Counted from the first letter of the stretch, positions 15,874 to 24,538 are shown. The stretch: DNA of 64,000 nucleotides from Burkholderia sp. FERM BP-3421 (GCF_028657905.1 NZ_CP117782.1:1364001-1428000); one strand, 5' to 3'. Notes: generated by a model from the letters alone, not told the origin. Translations and numbers: made by a program.

Positions 15874-16638
15874 ATGGTTCCCTGGCTCGGCCCCGACGAT
15901 CCGTTTCCGCCCATCGAGCGCGCGCTCGGCGCAACGAGCGGCGCGCCGGGCCTGCTCGCCGCGAGCGCCGACCTGCTGCCCTCGCGGCTCATCGACGCGT
16001 ATCACCGCGGCATCTTCCCGTGGTATTCGGACGGCCAGCCGGTGCTGTGGTGGAGCCCCGACCCGCGCATGATCCTCGCGCCGCGCGAATTCAAGATCTC
16101 CCCGTCCTTCAGGAAAACCCTCAAACGCGTGCTGCGCGAACCGCGCTGGGAGGTGCGGGTCGATCATGATTTCGCCGGCGTGATGCGCGCGTGCGCGCAA
16201 GCGCCGCGCGCCGGACAGCGCGGCACCTGGATCACGGCGGAGATCATCGACGCGTACGCGTCGCTGCATCGCACGGGCCACGCGCACAGCATCGAGACCT
16301 GGCTCGACGGCGAGCGCGTCGGCGGGCTGTACGGCGTGTCGTTCGGCAGGATGTTCTTCGGCGAATCGATGTTCGCCAACGTCAGCGATGCGTCGAAAAT
16401 CGCACTCGCCACGCTCGTCGCGCACCTGCGCGAACACGGGGTGGAAATGATTGATTGCCAGCAGAATACGTCGCATCTGGCGTCGCTGGGCGGACGGGAA
16501 ATCGCGCGCAAGGCCTTCGTCGCCCAGGTGCGCCGCGCGGTTGCCGAACCGGCGATCCCCTGGCGGTTCGACAAGGCCGCCCTTGCCGTCCTGGTCGGCC
16601 ATGCCGCACCGGCGGCAGCGGGCAACACCGAGCGCTAG
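15874..16638 (+). CDS. aat: leucyl/phenylalanyl-tRNA-protein transferase
   Basis: The 254-residue enzyme adds Leu or Phe from tRNA to proteins with N-terminal Arg or Lys, making them ClpS/ClpAP substrates. Clear signatures are AYHRGIFPWYSDGQPVLWWS, PDPRMIL, HSIETWLDGERVGGLYGVSF, RMFFGESMF and MIDCQQNTSHLASLGGREI. It normally stands beside bpt, which supplies the other N-degron branch. Here the two are split by an inserted cassette, and the last 60 codons of aat exist twice (again near 17916-18098). Confidence 0.95.
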   Translation: MVPWLGPDDPFPPIERALGATSGAPGLLAASADLLPSRLIDAYHRGIFPWYSDGQPVLWWSPDPRMILAPREFKISPSFRKTLKRVLREPRWEVRVDHDFAGVMRACAQAPRAGQRGTWITAEIIDAYASLHRTGHAHSIETWLDGERVGGLYGVSFGRMFFGESMFANVSDASKIALATLVAHLREHGVEMIDCQQNTSHLASLGGREIARKAFVAQVRRAVAEPAIPWRFDKAALAVLVGHAAPAAAGNTER

Positions 16639-16716
16639 TGCGGCACATCGTCCACGCATCGAGAGCTGCCTGTGACTGATCTCACTGAGTTGCCGCATTC
16701 ACGCGGCAGTTCTATC
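16456..16716 (+). repeat. left copy of the aat/bpt junction duplication
   Basis: From TGCCAGCAGAATA within aat, through the aat stop, to GCAGTTCTATC, this matches 17916-18186 with scattered differences. After the aat stop it contains a dead bpt beginning: a GTG at 16673 replaces the ATG, about 24 codons follow, and the frame then stops. Confidence 0.85.
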
Positions 16717-16824
16717 AAGGCCGCTTCCACGAGACCGATCTGACTCCGTTATTGCCGCCAATATTGTGGTCGATTCGAAAGGAAATGGCCGCGACAAGCG
16801 CGGCGAGCGCCGCTCGTCCCCAAT

Positions 16825-17049
16825 TCACCGCAATACAAAAATGTGTAGCAATCCGATGACAAATACTGTGGCGATTGCGGCATAGAAAGCCACTTTCGTC
16901 CGCAGGAAATCGAGCTTGCCAGACTTCCGTTCGTATTCGTTATCCAGGTTCCAGAAATCAGCCGCCGAATCGGGGCGATAGGAGAGATTCAGGACGACGA
17001 TCGCGCCAGCCGCAACGAACAGAACCAACGTCAGGACCGTAACGACCAT
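16825..17049 (-). CDS. small two-helix membrane protein, possible immunity protein (74 aa)
   Basis: The protein begins MVVTVLTLVLFVAAGAIVVL (helix 1), has a charged middle (DNEYERKSGKLDFLR) and ends with a second helix (VAFYAAIATVFVIGLLHIF). The ATG at 17049 has a GAGGGA site that overlaps the stop of the upstream gene, only 10 nt away, so the pair is translationally coupled. A small membrane protein right after a glycine-zipper membrane protein would fit an immunity partner, but this rests on context only. Confidence 0.6.
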   Translation of the reverse strand: MVVTVLTLVLFVAAGAIVVLNLSYRPDSAADFWNLDNEYERKSGKLDFLRTKVAFYAAIATVFVIGLLHIFVLR

Positions 17050-17059
17050 TGATATTCCC

Positions 17060-17651
17060 TCACTTGGAGGTCCACCGATAGAACTCATCCCGCTCATCTT
17101 GATACACGTCGCTGGCCATCTCGCCGCCAATAGCGCCCGCGCTCGTGCCGATGTATGCGAGTATCGCGGCGCAGACCGGTTCAGCGGGCCCGCACAGGAA
17201 CGAGGCGAACAGACCTGCAATGCCGCCGCCGGGCATCGAGCCCGCAGATACTGCTCTGCCGTGCAGCCTCCTTCACTTTCTTGTCCGCGTGGATGATGGC
17301 ACCCACCGCAAACAGGGAGGTGACGAGCATGGCAACTTTTGCCATGACCCGCATCCTGCGAATGGCTGCGTTGACGTCATCGTTCGGACGCCCCGCCGCC
17401 TCGATGACCACGTAGTAAACCTTGTTTCGTTCCCGCTCCGTCAGTGCTGAAAACGGTTGATTGAATTCTCGCCGGGCGTACTTGTCCAGATAGTAGTCAA
17501 AGCCTCTCGACTTGAGCTTTATCTTCTCGGCACTGGCAACGCCGATAGCACTGGTATATCGCCGATACTCGACAAAGAGCTTGTCTCGCAGCTGGTTAAT
17601 ATAAATCGCGCCGTCCTTGACCGTGATGTGTCCGTGACCGGCCTGCTTCAT
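17060..17651 (-). pseudogene. glycine-zipper membrane protein, possible effector toxin, frameshifted
   Basis: From the ATG at 17651 the frame reads MKQAGHGHITVKDGAIYIN, FDYYLDKYARREFNQPFSAL, RNKVYYVVIEAAGRPNDDV and a helix AKVAMLVTSLFAVGAII. It then derails near 17243. In the neighbouring frame it goes on SAGSMPGGGIAGLFASFL, PVCAAILAYIGTSAGAIGGE and ends DEFYRWTSK at 17060. Length 592 nt is one base off a whole number of codons, so a single base was lost. The N-terminal region and glycine-rich hydrophobic end resemble Burkholderia proteins I recall near VgrG/PAAR genes, hence the effector guess. Repaired length is about 197 aa. Confidence 0.6.
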
Positions 17652-17915
17652 AGCTGCAACAGAACGTCTTCACGCTAATGTGCGCCACTCTCGGTGCCCG
17701 CCCGTCACGACCGGACAAGAATTTCCCCCCTTATTCCCGCTTGGCCGAGCCCGCTCGATGAACCTACAGTCAGGCCTAGACATGATGCATTTAGCCCCGT
17801 TTTTATGTTAATTTCGTCGTAGCCAGTTTCGTAGTCGTCCGACCAGGAGGCTCGTCGGACCCAGCCACACAAACTGATGATTGATAAAGGTTTTTGATGG
17901 CAATCGTTGATAGAC
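17652..17915. other. gap between the cassette and the right repeat
   Basis: No coding frame is convincing. The DNA is less GC-rich than its surroundings. It may hold the leftward promoter of the pair at 17651-16825, but no -10/-35 pair stands out. Confidence 0.35.
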
Positions 17916-18186
17916 TGCCAGCAGAATATGTCGCATCTGGCGTCGTTGGGCGGCCGGGAAATCGCGCGCAGGGCGTTCGTCGCCCAGGTGCGCCGCGCGG
18001 TCGCCGAACCGGCGATCCCCCGGCGGTTCGACAAGACCGCCCTTGCCGTCCTGGTCGGCCGCGCCGGCCCAACGGCAGCGGGCCACACCGAGCGCTAGCG
18101 CGGCACACCGTCCACGCATCGAGAGCTGCCCATGACTCACCCCACTGAGCTGCCGCTTTCACCGCTATCCGCGTTGCAGTTCTACG
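17916..18186 (+). repeat. right copy of the aat/bpt junction duplication
   Basis: It repeats the last 60 codons of aat (DCQQNMSHLASLGGREIARR to the stop), the junction and the true start of bpt. It differs from the left copy at many scattered bases, so the copies are not a recent tandem duplication. Confidence 0.85.
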
Positions 18187-18962
18187 CAACGGCGCCGTAC
18201 CCGTGCAGCTACCTGGACGGCCGCGTCGCGCGCTCGCAAGTCGCCACGCCCAGCCACCTGATCAACTCCGACATCTACACCGAGCTGGTGAAGGCCGGCT
18301 TCCGGCGTTCCGGCGTATTCACCTACCGCCCCTATTGCGACGGCTGCCGCGCCTGCATTCCGGTGCGCGTGCCCGTCGACGCCTTCACGCCCGGCCGGAC
18401 CCAGCGCCGCATGTGGAAGCGCCATCGCGGGCTGGTCGCGACCGTCTCGCCGCTGCACTACGACGAAGAACACTACGCGCTCTACATGCGCTACCAATCG
18501 GCCCGCCACGCGGGCGGCGGCATGGACCGCGACAGCCGCGACCAGTACGAGCAGTTCCTGCTGCAAAGCCGGATCAATTCGCGCCTCGTCGAGTTCCGCG
18601 ACCTCGAATCGCCGGGCGGCGAGCCGGGCACGCTGCGGATGGTCAGCATGATCGACATCCTCGGCGACGGCCTGTCGTCGGTCTACACGTTCTTCGAGCC
18701 GGACGACGGGCACACCAGCTACGGCACCTACAACATCCTGTGGCAAATCGAACAGGCGAAAAGCCTGCGACTGCCTTACGTGTATCTCGGCTACTGGATC
18801 CGCGAAAGCCCGAAGATGGCCTACAAGGCCAATTTCCGGCCGCTCGAAGGGCTCGTCGAGGGACGCTGGCGCGTGCTGGATCCGGCCCGCATCGACCTGC
18901 CGCCCGTCGACGCCGCGCTCGTGCGCGCGCCGCTGCCGGGCGGGCACTCCGGCACGCCCTGA
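18132..18962 (+). CDS. bpt: aspartate/glutamate leucyltransferase (ATE-type)
   Basis: A 276-residue enzyme that transfers leucine from tRNA to proteins with N-terminal Asp or Glu. Signatures: YPCSYLDGRVARSQVATPS, FRRSGVFTYRPYCDGCRACI with the CxxC cysteines, MWKRHRGL and YLGYWIRESPKMAYKANFRP. The length fits the family. It begins inside the right junction repeat. With aat it forms the bacterial N-degron pathway; pyrD follows 83 nt later in the same direction. Confidence 0.95.
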   Translation: MTHPTELPLSPLSALQFYATAPYPCSYLDGRVARSQVATPSHLINSDIYTELVKAGFRRSGVFTYRPYCDGCRACIPVRVPVDAFTPGRTQRRMWKRHRGLVATVSPLHYDEEHYALYMRYQSARHAGGGMDRDSRDQYEQFLLQSRINSRLVEFRDLESPGGEPGTLRMVSMIDILGDGLSSVYTFFEPDDGHTSYGTYNILWQIEQAKSLRLPYVYLGYWIRESPKMAYKANFRPLEGLVEGRWRVLDPARIDLPPVDAALVRAPLPGGHSGTP

Positions 18963-19045
18963 GCCGCCGCGGCGCGGGCCGTCGGCCCGCCCGCCAACTC
19001 CGCTAAAATAGCGGGTTACCAATTTTCCGGCCTCGCCCTACCGTC

Positions 19046-20074
19046 GTGTTCAGCTCCCTCTATCCGCTCGCCCGCGCGTCCCTCTTCAAGATGGATGCGG
19101 AAGATGCCCATCACCTCACCCTGCGCCTGCTCGGCGCCGCCGGCCGCACCGGCCTCGCGAGCGCGTTCGCGCCGCGCGTGCCGGATGCGCCGCGCACCGT
19201 GATGGGCCTGACCTTCCGCAACCCGGTCGGGCTCGCCGCCGGCCTCGACAAGGACGGCGCCTGCATCGACGGGCTCGCCGCGCTCGGCTTCGGCTTCATC
19301 GAGGTCGGCACGGTCACGCCGCGCCCGCAGCCGGGCAACCCGCGCCCGCGCATCTTCCGGCTGCCCGACGCGAACGCCGTGATCAACCGGATGGGCTTCA
19401 ACAACGGCGGCGTCGACCAGTTCGTGAAGAACGTGCAGGCCGCCCGCTATCGCGGCACGCTCGGCCTGAACATCGGCAAGAACGCCGACACCCCGATCGA
19501 GCGCGCGGCCGACGACTACCTGTACTGCCTGGAACGCGTCTATCCGTTCGCGAGCTACGTGACGATCAACATCTCGTCGCCGAACACCAAGAACCTGCGC
19601 CAGCTGCAGGGCGCGGGCGAGCTCGACGCGCTGCTCGCGGCGCTCAAGGACAAGCAGCAGCGCCTCGCCGACCTGCACGGCAAGCTCGTGCCGCTCGCGC
19701 TGAAGATCGCGCCGGATCTCGACGACGAGCAGATCAAGGAGATCGCCGCGACCCTCGTGCGGCACCGCATCGAGGCCGTGATCGCCACCAACACCACGTT
19801 GTCGCGCACCGCCGTGCAGGGTCTGCCGCATGCCGACGAGGCCGGCGGCCTGTCCGGCCGGCCGGTGTTCGACGCGTCGACGGCCGTGATCCGCAAGCTG
19901 CGCGCGGAACTGGGCGACGCGCTGCCGATCATCGGCGTCGGCGGCATCTTCTCGGGCGACGACGCGCGGGCGAAGCTCGCGGCAGGCGCGTCCCTGGTGC
20001 AGCTCTACACGGGCTTCATCTACCGCGGCCCGGCGCTCGTCGCCGAGTGCGCGAAAGCGCTTCGCACCGCGTAA
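19046..20074 (+). CDS. pyrD: dihydroorotate dehydrogenase (quinone), class 2
   Basis: The 342-residue flavoprotein oxidises dihydroorotate to orotate and passes electrons to ubiquinone at the inner membrane. Motifs: NPVGLAAGLDKDGACIDGL, FGFIEVGTVTPRPQPGNPRP, NRMGFNNGGVDQFV, the catalytic-serine segment TINISSPNTKNLRQLQG, and IGVGGIFSGDDA and QLYTGFIYRGP near the FMN phosphate. The N-terminal helical pair is the class 2 membrane domain. Start is a GTG at 19046. Confidence 0.96.
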   Translation: MFSSLYPLARASLFKMDAEDAHHLTLRLLGAAGRTGLASAFAPRVPDAPRTVMGLTFRNPVGLAAGLDKDGACIDGLAALGFGFIEVGTVTPRPQPGNPRPRIFRLPDANAVINRMGFNNGGVDQFVKNVQAARYRGTLGLNIGKNADTPIERAADDYLYCLERVYPFASYVTINISSPNTKNLRQLQGAGELDALLAALKDKQQRLADLHGKLVPLALKIAPDLDDEQIKEIAATLVRHRIEAVIATNTTLSRTAVQGLPHADEAGGLSGRPVFDASTAVIRKLRAELGDALPIIGVGGIFSGDDARAKLAAGASLVQLYTGFIYRGPALVAECAKALRTA

Positions 20075-20170
20075 TATAGACATAAACAAACAGTATTTAA
20101 GATTCGATTGCCTTTTCGCTATCATGGCCCGCTGTCATACACGCCCGTATCGGGCAAGCAAAGGAGCACG

Positions 20171-20965
20171 ATGAAAGTAGCGCTGCTGAAGAAGATTCTG
20201 GTTGCCGGCCTGATCGGCGCGTCGTTCGCCGCCGCCACCGCGCATGCGGCCGATCTGCTCGACGAGGTCAAGCAGCGCGGCACGCTGCGGGTCGGCCTCG
20301 AAGGCACGTTCCCGCCGTTCAACTCGAAGAATCCGCAGGGCGAGCTGGTCGGTTACGACGTCGACATCGCGAAAGCGGTGGCCGCGAAGCTCGGCGTGAA
20401 GCCCGAATTCGTGACGATCGAATGGAGCGCGATCATCGCCGGCCTGCAGGCAGGCAAGTTCGACGTGATCGCCAATCAGGTCGGCATCACCGACAAGCGC
20501 AAGGAGGCGTTCGACTTCTCGCCCGCGTATACGTACTCGGCCGCGCAGCTGATCCAGCGCAAGGACGACAGCCGCCAGTTCAAGTCGCTCGACGACCTGA
20601 AGGGCAAGAAGCTCGGCGTCGGCCTCGGCACCAACTACATGGACATGGCGAAATCGGTGCCCGGCATCGACGTGAAGACCTACCCGGGCGCGCCCGAGTA
20701 CCTGCGCGATCTGGCCGCCGGCCGTCTCGACGCGGCGCTCAACGACCGCCTGATGCTGGCCTACCTGCTGAAGAACTCGCAGCTGCCGCTGCGCACCGGC
20801 GCGCTGCTCGGCTCGGGCGATCCGTCGGGGATTCCGTTCAAGAAGGGCAATCCGAAGTTCGCGAAGGCGATCGACGACGCCATGGCGCAGCTCGAAGCCG
20901 ACGGCACCTTCACGAAGATCTCCGACAAGTGGTTCGGTATCGACGTGACGAAGCCGATCAAGTAA
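20171..20965 (+). CDS. amino-acid (cystine-like) ABC transporter substrate-binding protein
   Basis: The 264-residue periplasmic protein has a signal peptide (KKILVAGLIGASFAAATAHA) and the SBP_bac_3 fold: RGTLRVGLEGTFPPFNSKN, ELVGYDVDIAKAVAAKLG, DVIANQVGITDKRKEAFDF and GKKLGVGLGTNY. The sequence type is closest to cystine/polar amino-acid binding proteins. The ATG at 20171 follows AAGGAG closely. A permease gene follows after a terminator-like hairpin; no ATPase gene is nearby. Confidence 0.85.
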   Translation: MKVALLKKILVAGLIGASFAAATAHAADLLDEVKQRGTLRVGLEGTFPPFNSKNPQGELVGYDVDIAKAVAAKLGVKPEFVTIEWSAIIAGLQAGKFDVIANQVGITDKRKEAFDFSPAYTYSAAQLIQRKDDSRQFKSLDDLKGKKLGVGLGTNYMDMAKSVPGIDVKTYPGAPEYLRDLAAGRLDAALNDRLMLAYLLKNSQLPLRTGALLGSGDPSGIPFKKGNPKFAKAIDDAMAQLEADGTFTKISDKWFGIDVTKPIK

Positions 20966-21002
20966 ATTCCGCATTCGCCGCGCCCCGCGCGGCGTCACTC
21001 CA

Positions 21003-21038
21003 GGGCGGCATCCGCAACGATGCCGCCCTGCGCTTTTT
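21003..21038 (+). terminator. hairpin between binding-protein and permease genes
   Basis: GGGCGGCATC and GATGCCGCCC form a 10-bp stem around CGCAAC, followed by TGCG and a T-run. It probably attenuates read-through, giving less permease than binding protein. Confidence 0.75.
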
Positions 21039-21083
21039 CGCCCGGTTTATGATTGCGCTTTCGCGCACGCTCCCCCGTATTAC

Positions 21084-21743
21084 ATGTCGACCACTACTCT
21101 GCTCGTTCAATCGCTCCCGGTGCTCGCCCAAGGCGCGGTGCTGACGGTCAAGTTCGCCGTGCTGTCGATGGTGTTCGGCCTGATCGCCGCCGTCGCCCTC
21201 GCGCTGATGGGCATCAGCCGCATCGCAGTGCTCGCGGGTCTCGCGCGCGTCTACGTGAGCCTGATGCGCGGCACGCCGCTGCTCGTGCAGATCTTCGTGA
21301 TCTACTACGGGCTGCCGAGCCTCGGCATCTCGCTCGACCCGACGCCCGCCGGGGTGATCGCGCTGTCCGCGAACGTGGCGGCCTACATGTCCGAAAGCAT
21401 GCGCGGCGCGATCAACGGCATCGACAAGGGCCAATGGCTCGCGTCGTACAGCCTGGGCTTGTCGTGGGGGCAGACGCTGCGCTACGTGATCGGCCCGCAA
21501 GCGCTGCGGATCGCCGTGCCCAGCCTGTCGAACAGCCTCATCAGCCTGATCAAGGACACCTCGCTCGTGTCGGTGATCACCGTCACCGAGCTGCTGCGCA
21601 GCGCCCAGGAAATCATCGCGTCGACCTACCAGCCGCTGCCGCTCTATCTCGCCGCGGCCGCCGTGTATTGGGTGCTGTGCCAGATCCTCGAATGGGCGCA
21701 GCGCTGGTACGAGCGCCGGCTCGCGCTGCCGAGCCGGCACTGA
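21084..21743 (+). CDS. amino-acid ABC transporter permease
   Basis: A 219-residue inner-membrane protein of the HisM/TcyL type with five or so helices. The family segment VYVSLMRGTPLLVQIFVIYY follows the second helix, and the coupling loop reads QWLASYSLGLSWGQTLRYVI, then PQALRIAVPSL. It would pair with the binding protein upstream. The ATPase partner is not encoded next to it; the downstream gene is on the other strand. Confidence 0.88.
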   Translation: MSTTTLLVQSLPVLAQGAVLTVKFAVLSMVFGLIAAVALALMGISRIAVLAGLARVYVSLMRGTPLLVQIFVIYYGLPSLGISLDPTPAGVIALSANVAAYMSESMRGAINGIDKGQWLASYSLGLSWGQTLRYVIGPQALRIAVPSLSNSLISLIKDTSLVSVITVTELLRSAQEIIASTYQPLPLYLAAAAVYWVLCQILEWAQRWYERRLALPSRH

Positions 21744-21759
21744 GCGCGCCGCGCCGGCG

Positions 21760-22746
21760 TCACTCCATCGGATAGCGCAGGCCGAGCGCCGCGCGCGCCG
21801 CGTCGGCCATCGCGATCATCGCGCGCGAATGCGCGTGCGTGATCAGCGGGCTTTCCAGCCGGCCCGCGCGCAACAGCTCGCAGAAGTGCGCGATCTCGTA
21901 GTTGAGCCCGCCGCCCTCGAACGGCGCATCGAGCTCGACCACGCGCGCGTCCGCGTAGCGGATCGTCGCCCGGGCCGGATTCCACCAGTTCTCGTGGATC
22001 GTCACGTGGCCGCCCTCGGCCGCCAGCAGCGCGTCGCCGCGCCCCATCACGTCGAGTCCGCAGAACAGCTGCGCCACGCCGCCCCGCGCATGGCGGCTGT
22101 TCAGGCTGGAAAACACGTCGACGCCCGTCGCGCCGAGCCGGCCGAGCGTCTGCACCTCGTCGGCCGCGCCGAGCCAGTCGACCGCGAGAAACAGCTCGTA
22201 GATGCCGATGTCGAGCAGCGCGCCGCCCGCCTGTTCGAAGCGGTAGACCGGATGGTCCGCCGGCACCGTCGACATCGCGCAGCCCGCGCGCACCAGCCGC
22301 ACCTCGCCGATCGGATCGCGCTCGAGGTGCGCGCGCAGTTCGCGATACAGCGGATAGAACGGCGGCTTCATCGCCTCCATGAACAACCGCCCGGCCGCCT
22401 GGGCGGCGGCCAGCACCGCGTCCAGCTGCCGCGCGTTGATCATCGCCGGCTTCTCGCACAGCACCGCCTTGCCCCCGGCGAGCGCGGCAAGCGCGTACTG
22501 CGCATGGCTGTCGTTGAGAGTGGCGATGTAGATCGCGTCGAGATCGGCCGCGAGCAGCGCGTCGAGGCTGTCGCAGGCGCGGCCGCCGTGCGCCGCGCAG
22601 AAATCCGCCGCGGCCTCCGGGCGGCGCGCCCACACATGGGTGAGCGTCGCGTCGCCGACGTGCGCCACGCTGTGCGCGAAGCGGCGCGCGATACTGCCCG
22701 CGCCGATGATGCCGAAGCGGATCGGCGCATGAGGGGAAAGGGTCAT
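21760..22746 (-). CDS. Gfo/Idh/MocA family oxidoreductase
   Basis: A 328-residue NAD(P)-dependent sugar or polyol dehydrogenase-like protein. The Rossmann start is RFGIIGAGSIARRFAHSV, then IYIATLNDSHAQYALAAL and the family hallmark KAVLCEKPAM. GGGALLDIGIYE-type sequence (AGGALLDIGIYELFLAVDWL) lies in the C-terminal domain. The substrate cannot be told. A GntR regulator lies 94 nt upstream in the same direction and may control it. Confidence 0.85.
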   Translation of the reverse strand: MTLSPHAPIRFGIIGAGSIARRFAHSVAHVGDATLTHVWARRPEAAADFCAAHGGRACDSLDALLAADLDAIYIATLNDSHAQYALAALAGGKAVLCEKPAMINARQLDAVLAAAQAAGRLFMEAMKPPFYPLYRELRAHLERDPIGEVRLVRAGCAMSTVPADHPVYRFEQAGGALLDIGIYELFLAVDWLGAADEVQTLGRLGATGVDVFSSLNSRHARGGVAQLFCGLDVMGRGDALLAAEGGHVTIHENWWNPARATIRYADARVVELDAPFEGGGLNYEIAHFCELLRAGRLESPLITHAHSRAMIAMADAARAALGLRYPME

Positions 22747-22840
22747 CGATAGAGGTCCGGGGTCGGCTGTAGGGGCGGCCGACGCACGCGCCGGCCGGCC
22801 GTCATGATAAACGGCCGGCGGCCGGCCCGCGACCCGCCCG

Positions 22841-23554
22841 CTACCCGCGCTCGGGGATCTCCACCGCGAAGTTGCGCATTTCCTCGGCCGTGTAGTCGAT
22901 CAGCTGCAGCGCCGCCGCCTCCGCTTCGCGCGGATCGCGCCGCTCGATCGCCGTGACCACCCGGCCATGCGCGCTCAGCGCCAGCTCGCGGATCCCCTCG
23001 CGCTGGCTCATGCGGGGGTTGACGAGACGCAGCGCGCCCCGAATGATCGCGGCCATCTGCTGAAAGAACTGGTTGCCGCTCGCATACACGATGCGGGTAT
23101 GCAGCAGTTCGTCCGCCGCGTCGTAGCCCGGCTCGCCCGGCTCGACCAGCCGGAACGCGTCGAATGCGTCGCGGATGCCCGCGATCTCGCCCGCGTTCGC
23201 GCGGGTCGCGGCCTGCGCCGTGGCGCGCGGCTCGATCAGCATCCGGAACTCGATCACGTCGCGCATGAATTGCGGATCGGGTTTCGCGCGAAAGCGCCAG
23301 TTCACGACGTCCTCGTCGATCATCCGCCAGTCATGCATCGGACGCACGCGCGTGCCGACCTTGGGGCGAACATCGAGCATGTCGCGTGCGAGCAACATCG
23401 ACAGCGCTTCCCGCATCACGGTCCGACTCACGTCGAACTCCTTGGACAAGACATCCTGCGGCGGCAGGATCCCGCCGTACTTGTCTTCGACAATGCCGGT
23501 GACAAGCCCGTCCATCACTTTGCTGACCAGTGACCGGTCTTTTCCCTGTTCCAT
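22841..23554 (-). CDS. GntR-family (FadR/FCD subfamily) transcriptional regulator
   Basis: The 237-residue protein starts at the ATG at 23554 with GGGGAGG ahead. The N-terminal winged helix reads VSKVMDGLVTGIVEDKYGG, then FDVSRTVMREALSMLLARDM. The C-terminal FCD domain has VIEFRMLIEPRATAQAATR and the ligand-binding histidine segments (LLHTRIVYASGN, LSAHGRVVTAIERRD). It likely senses a sugar acid or similar metabolite and may regulate the adjacent oxidoreductase and itself. Confidence 0.85.
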   Translation of the reverse strand: MEQGKDRSLVSKVMDGLVTGIVEDKYGGILPPQDVLSKEFDVSRTVMREALSMLLARDMLDVRPKVGTRVRPMHDWRMIDEDVVNWRFRAKPDPQFMRDVIEFRMLIEPRATAQAATRANAGEIAGIRDAFDAFRLVEPGEPGYDAADELLHTRIVYASGNQFFQQMAAIIRGALRLVNPRMSQREGIRELALSAHGRVVTAIERRDPREAEAAALQLIDYTAEEMRNFAVEIPERG

Positions 23555-23694
23555 GAGACCTCCCCGAAACGACGTCTGTGTAGGCACACTGCCCCCGCAG
23601 TCTGGCCGGCCCCTGCTCCAGAAATAAAAAGATGAAACCGTGAAGCTATTGTTCTTATGTTCGATACGTTGCTGAGTTCGACGCCAATGCGCTA

Positions 23695-23738
23695 TCTGGA
23701 TATCACCTGACAGGGTTATCCCTCTTACCATATCCAGA
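23695..23738. promoter_or_regulatory. inverted repeat upstream of the GntR gene
   Basis: TCTGGATAT (23695-23703) and ATATCCAGA (23730-23738) form a perfect 9-bp inverted repeat with a 26-nt spacer, about 140 nt before the GntR start. It could be two half-operators. Role inferred. Confidence 0.4.
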
Positions 23739-23752
23739 GAAAATTCGGACTC

Positions 23753-23790
23753 AAAAAAGCCCGGCAAGCTTCCAGAAAGCTTACCGGGCC
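23753..23790 (-). terminator. rho-independent terminator of rpiA
   Basis: Read leftwards, GCCCGGTAAGCTT pairs with AAGCTTGCCGGGC and six T residues follow. Confidence 0.85.
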
Positions 23791-23842
23791 TGGGTTTTCG
23801 CCGGAAGCCGCGCGCCGTTTCGACACGCGCGCGGGCACCCGC

Positions 23843-24538
23843 TCAATGCTTTGGATAACTGATCGACTCGACACCCAGCGCCGTGCCGAGCAGGCACAGA
23901 TCCGCGCCGCGCGCGGCGAACAGGCCCACCGTCACGACGCCCGGCCAGCTGTTGACGGCCGCCTCGAGCGCGCGCGGATCGGTGATCGCGAGCCCCTTCA
24001 CGTCGAGGATCTCGTTGCCGTTGTCGGTGAGGAACGGCGTGCCGTCCTGCGCGACCCGCACCACCGGCACGCCGCCCAGCGCCGCGAGACGGCGGCCGAT
24101 CGCGGTGCGCGCCATCGGCACCACCTCGACGGGCAGCGGGAAGCCGCCGAGCACCGGCACGCGCTTGCTGCCGTCCGCGATGCAGACGAACGTATCGGAC
24201 ACCGACGCAACGATCTTCTCGCGCGTCAGCGCGCCGCCGCCGCCCTTGATCATCGCGCCGCTCGCGTCGATCTCGTCCGCGCCGTCGACATAGACCTGCA
24301 GCCCATCGATCTCGTTCAGGTCGAATACCTTGATGCCGTGCGACTTCAGGCGCTCGGTGGTCGCGATCGAGCTCGACACCGCGCCGCGATAGCGCGTCTT
24401 GACGGCGGCCAGCGCGTCGATGAAGCAGTTCGCGGTCGAGCCGGTGCCCACCCCGATCACGGCGCCTTCCGGCACGTTCTGGATCACATAATCAGCGGCG
24501 GCCTGGCCGACCAGGCGTTTGAGTTCGTCTTGGGTCAT
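23843..24538 (-). CDS. rpiA: ribose-5-phosphate isomerase A
   Basis: The 231-residue enzyme interconverts ribose-5-phosphate and ribulose-5-phosphate in the pentose phosphate pathway. Motifs: VIGVGTGSTANCFIDAL, AVSSSIATTERLKSHGI, DGADEID (catalytic acid), IKGGGGALTREKIVAS with the catalytic lysine, and FVCIADGSKRV. Length and order are standard. A clear terminator follows. Confidence 0.96.
   Translation of the reverse strand: MTQDELKRLVGQAAADYVIQNVPEGAVIGVGTGSTANCFIDALAAVKTRYRGAVSSSIATTERLKSHGIKVFDLNEIDGLQVYVDGADEIDASGAMIKGGGGALTREKIVASVSDTFVCIADGSKRVPVLGGFPLPVEVVPMARTAIGRRLAALGGVPVVRVAQDGTPFLTDNGNEILDVKGLAITDPRALEAAVNSWPGVVTVGLFAARGADLCLLGTALGVESISYPKH

Noticed and set aside
17907..18098. 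Independent small gene of 63 codons
   Set aside because: It is the duplicated tail of aat without its own ribosome site.
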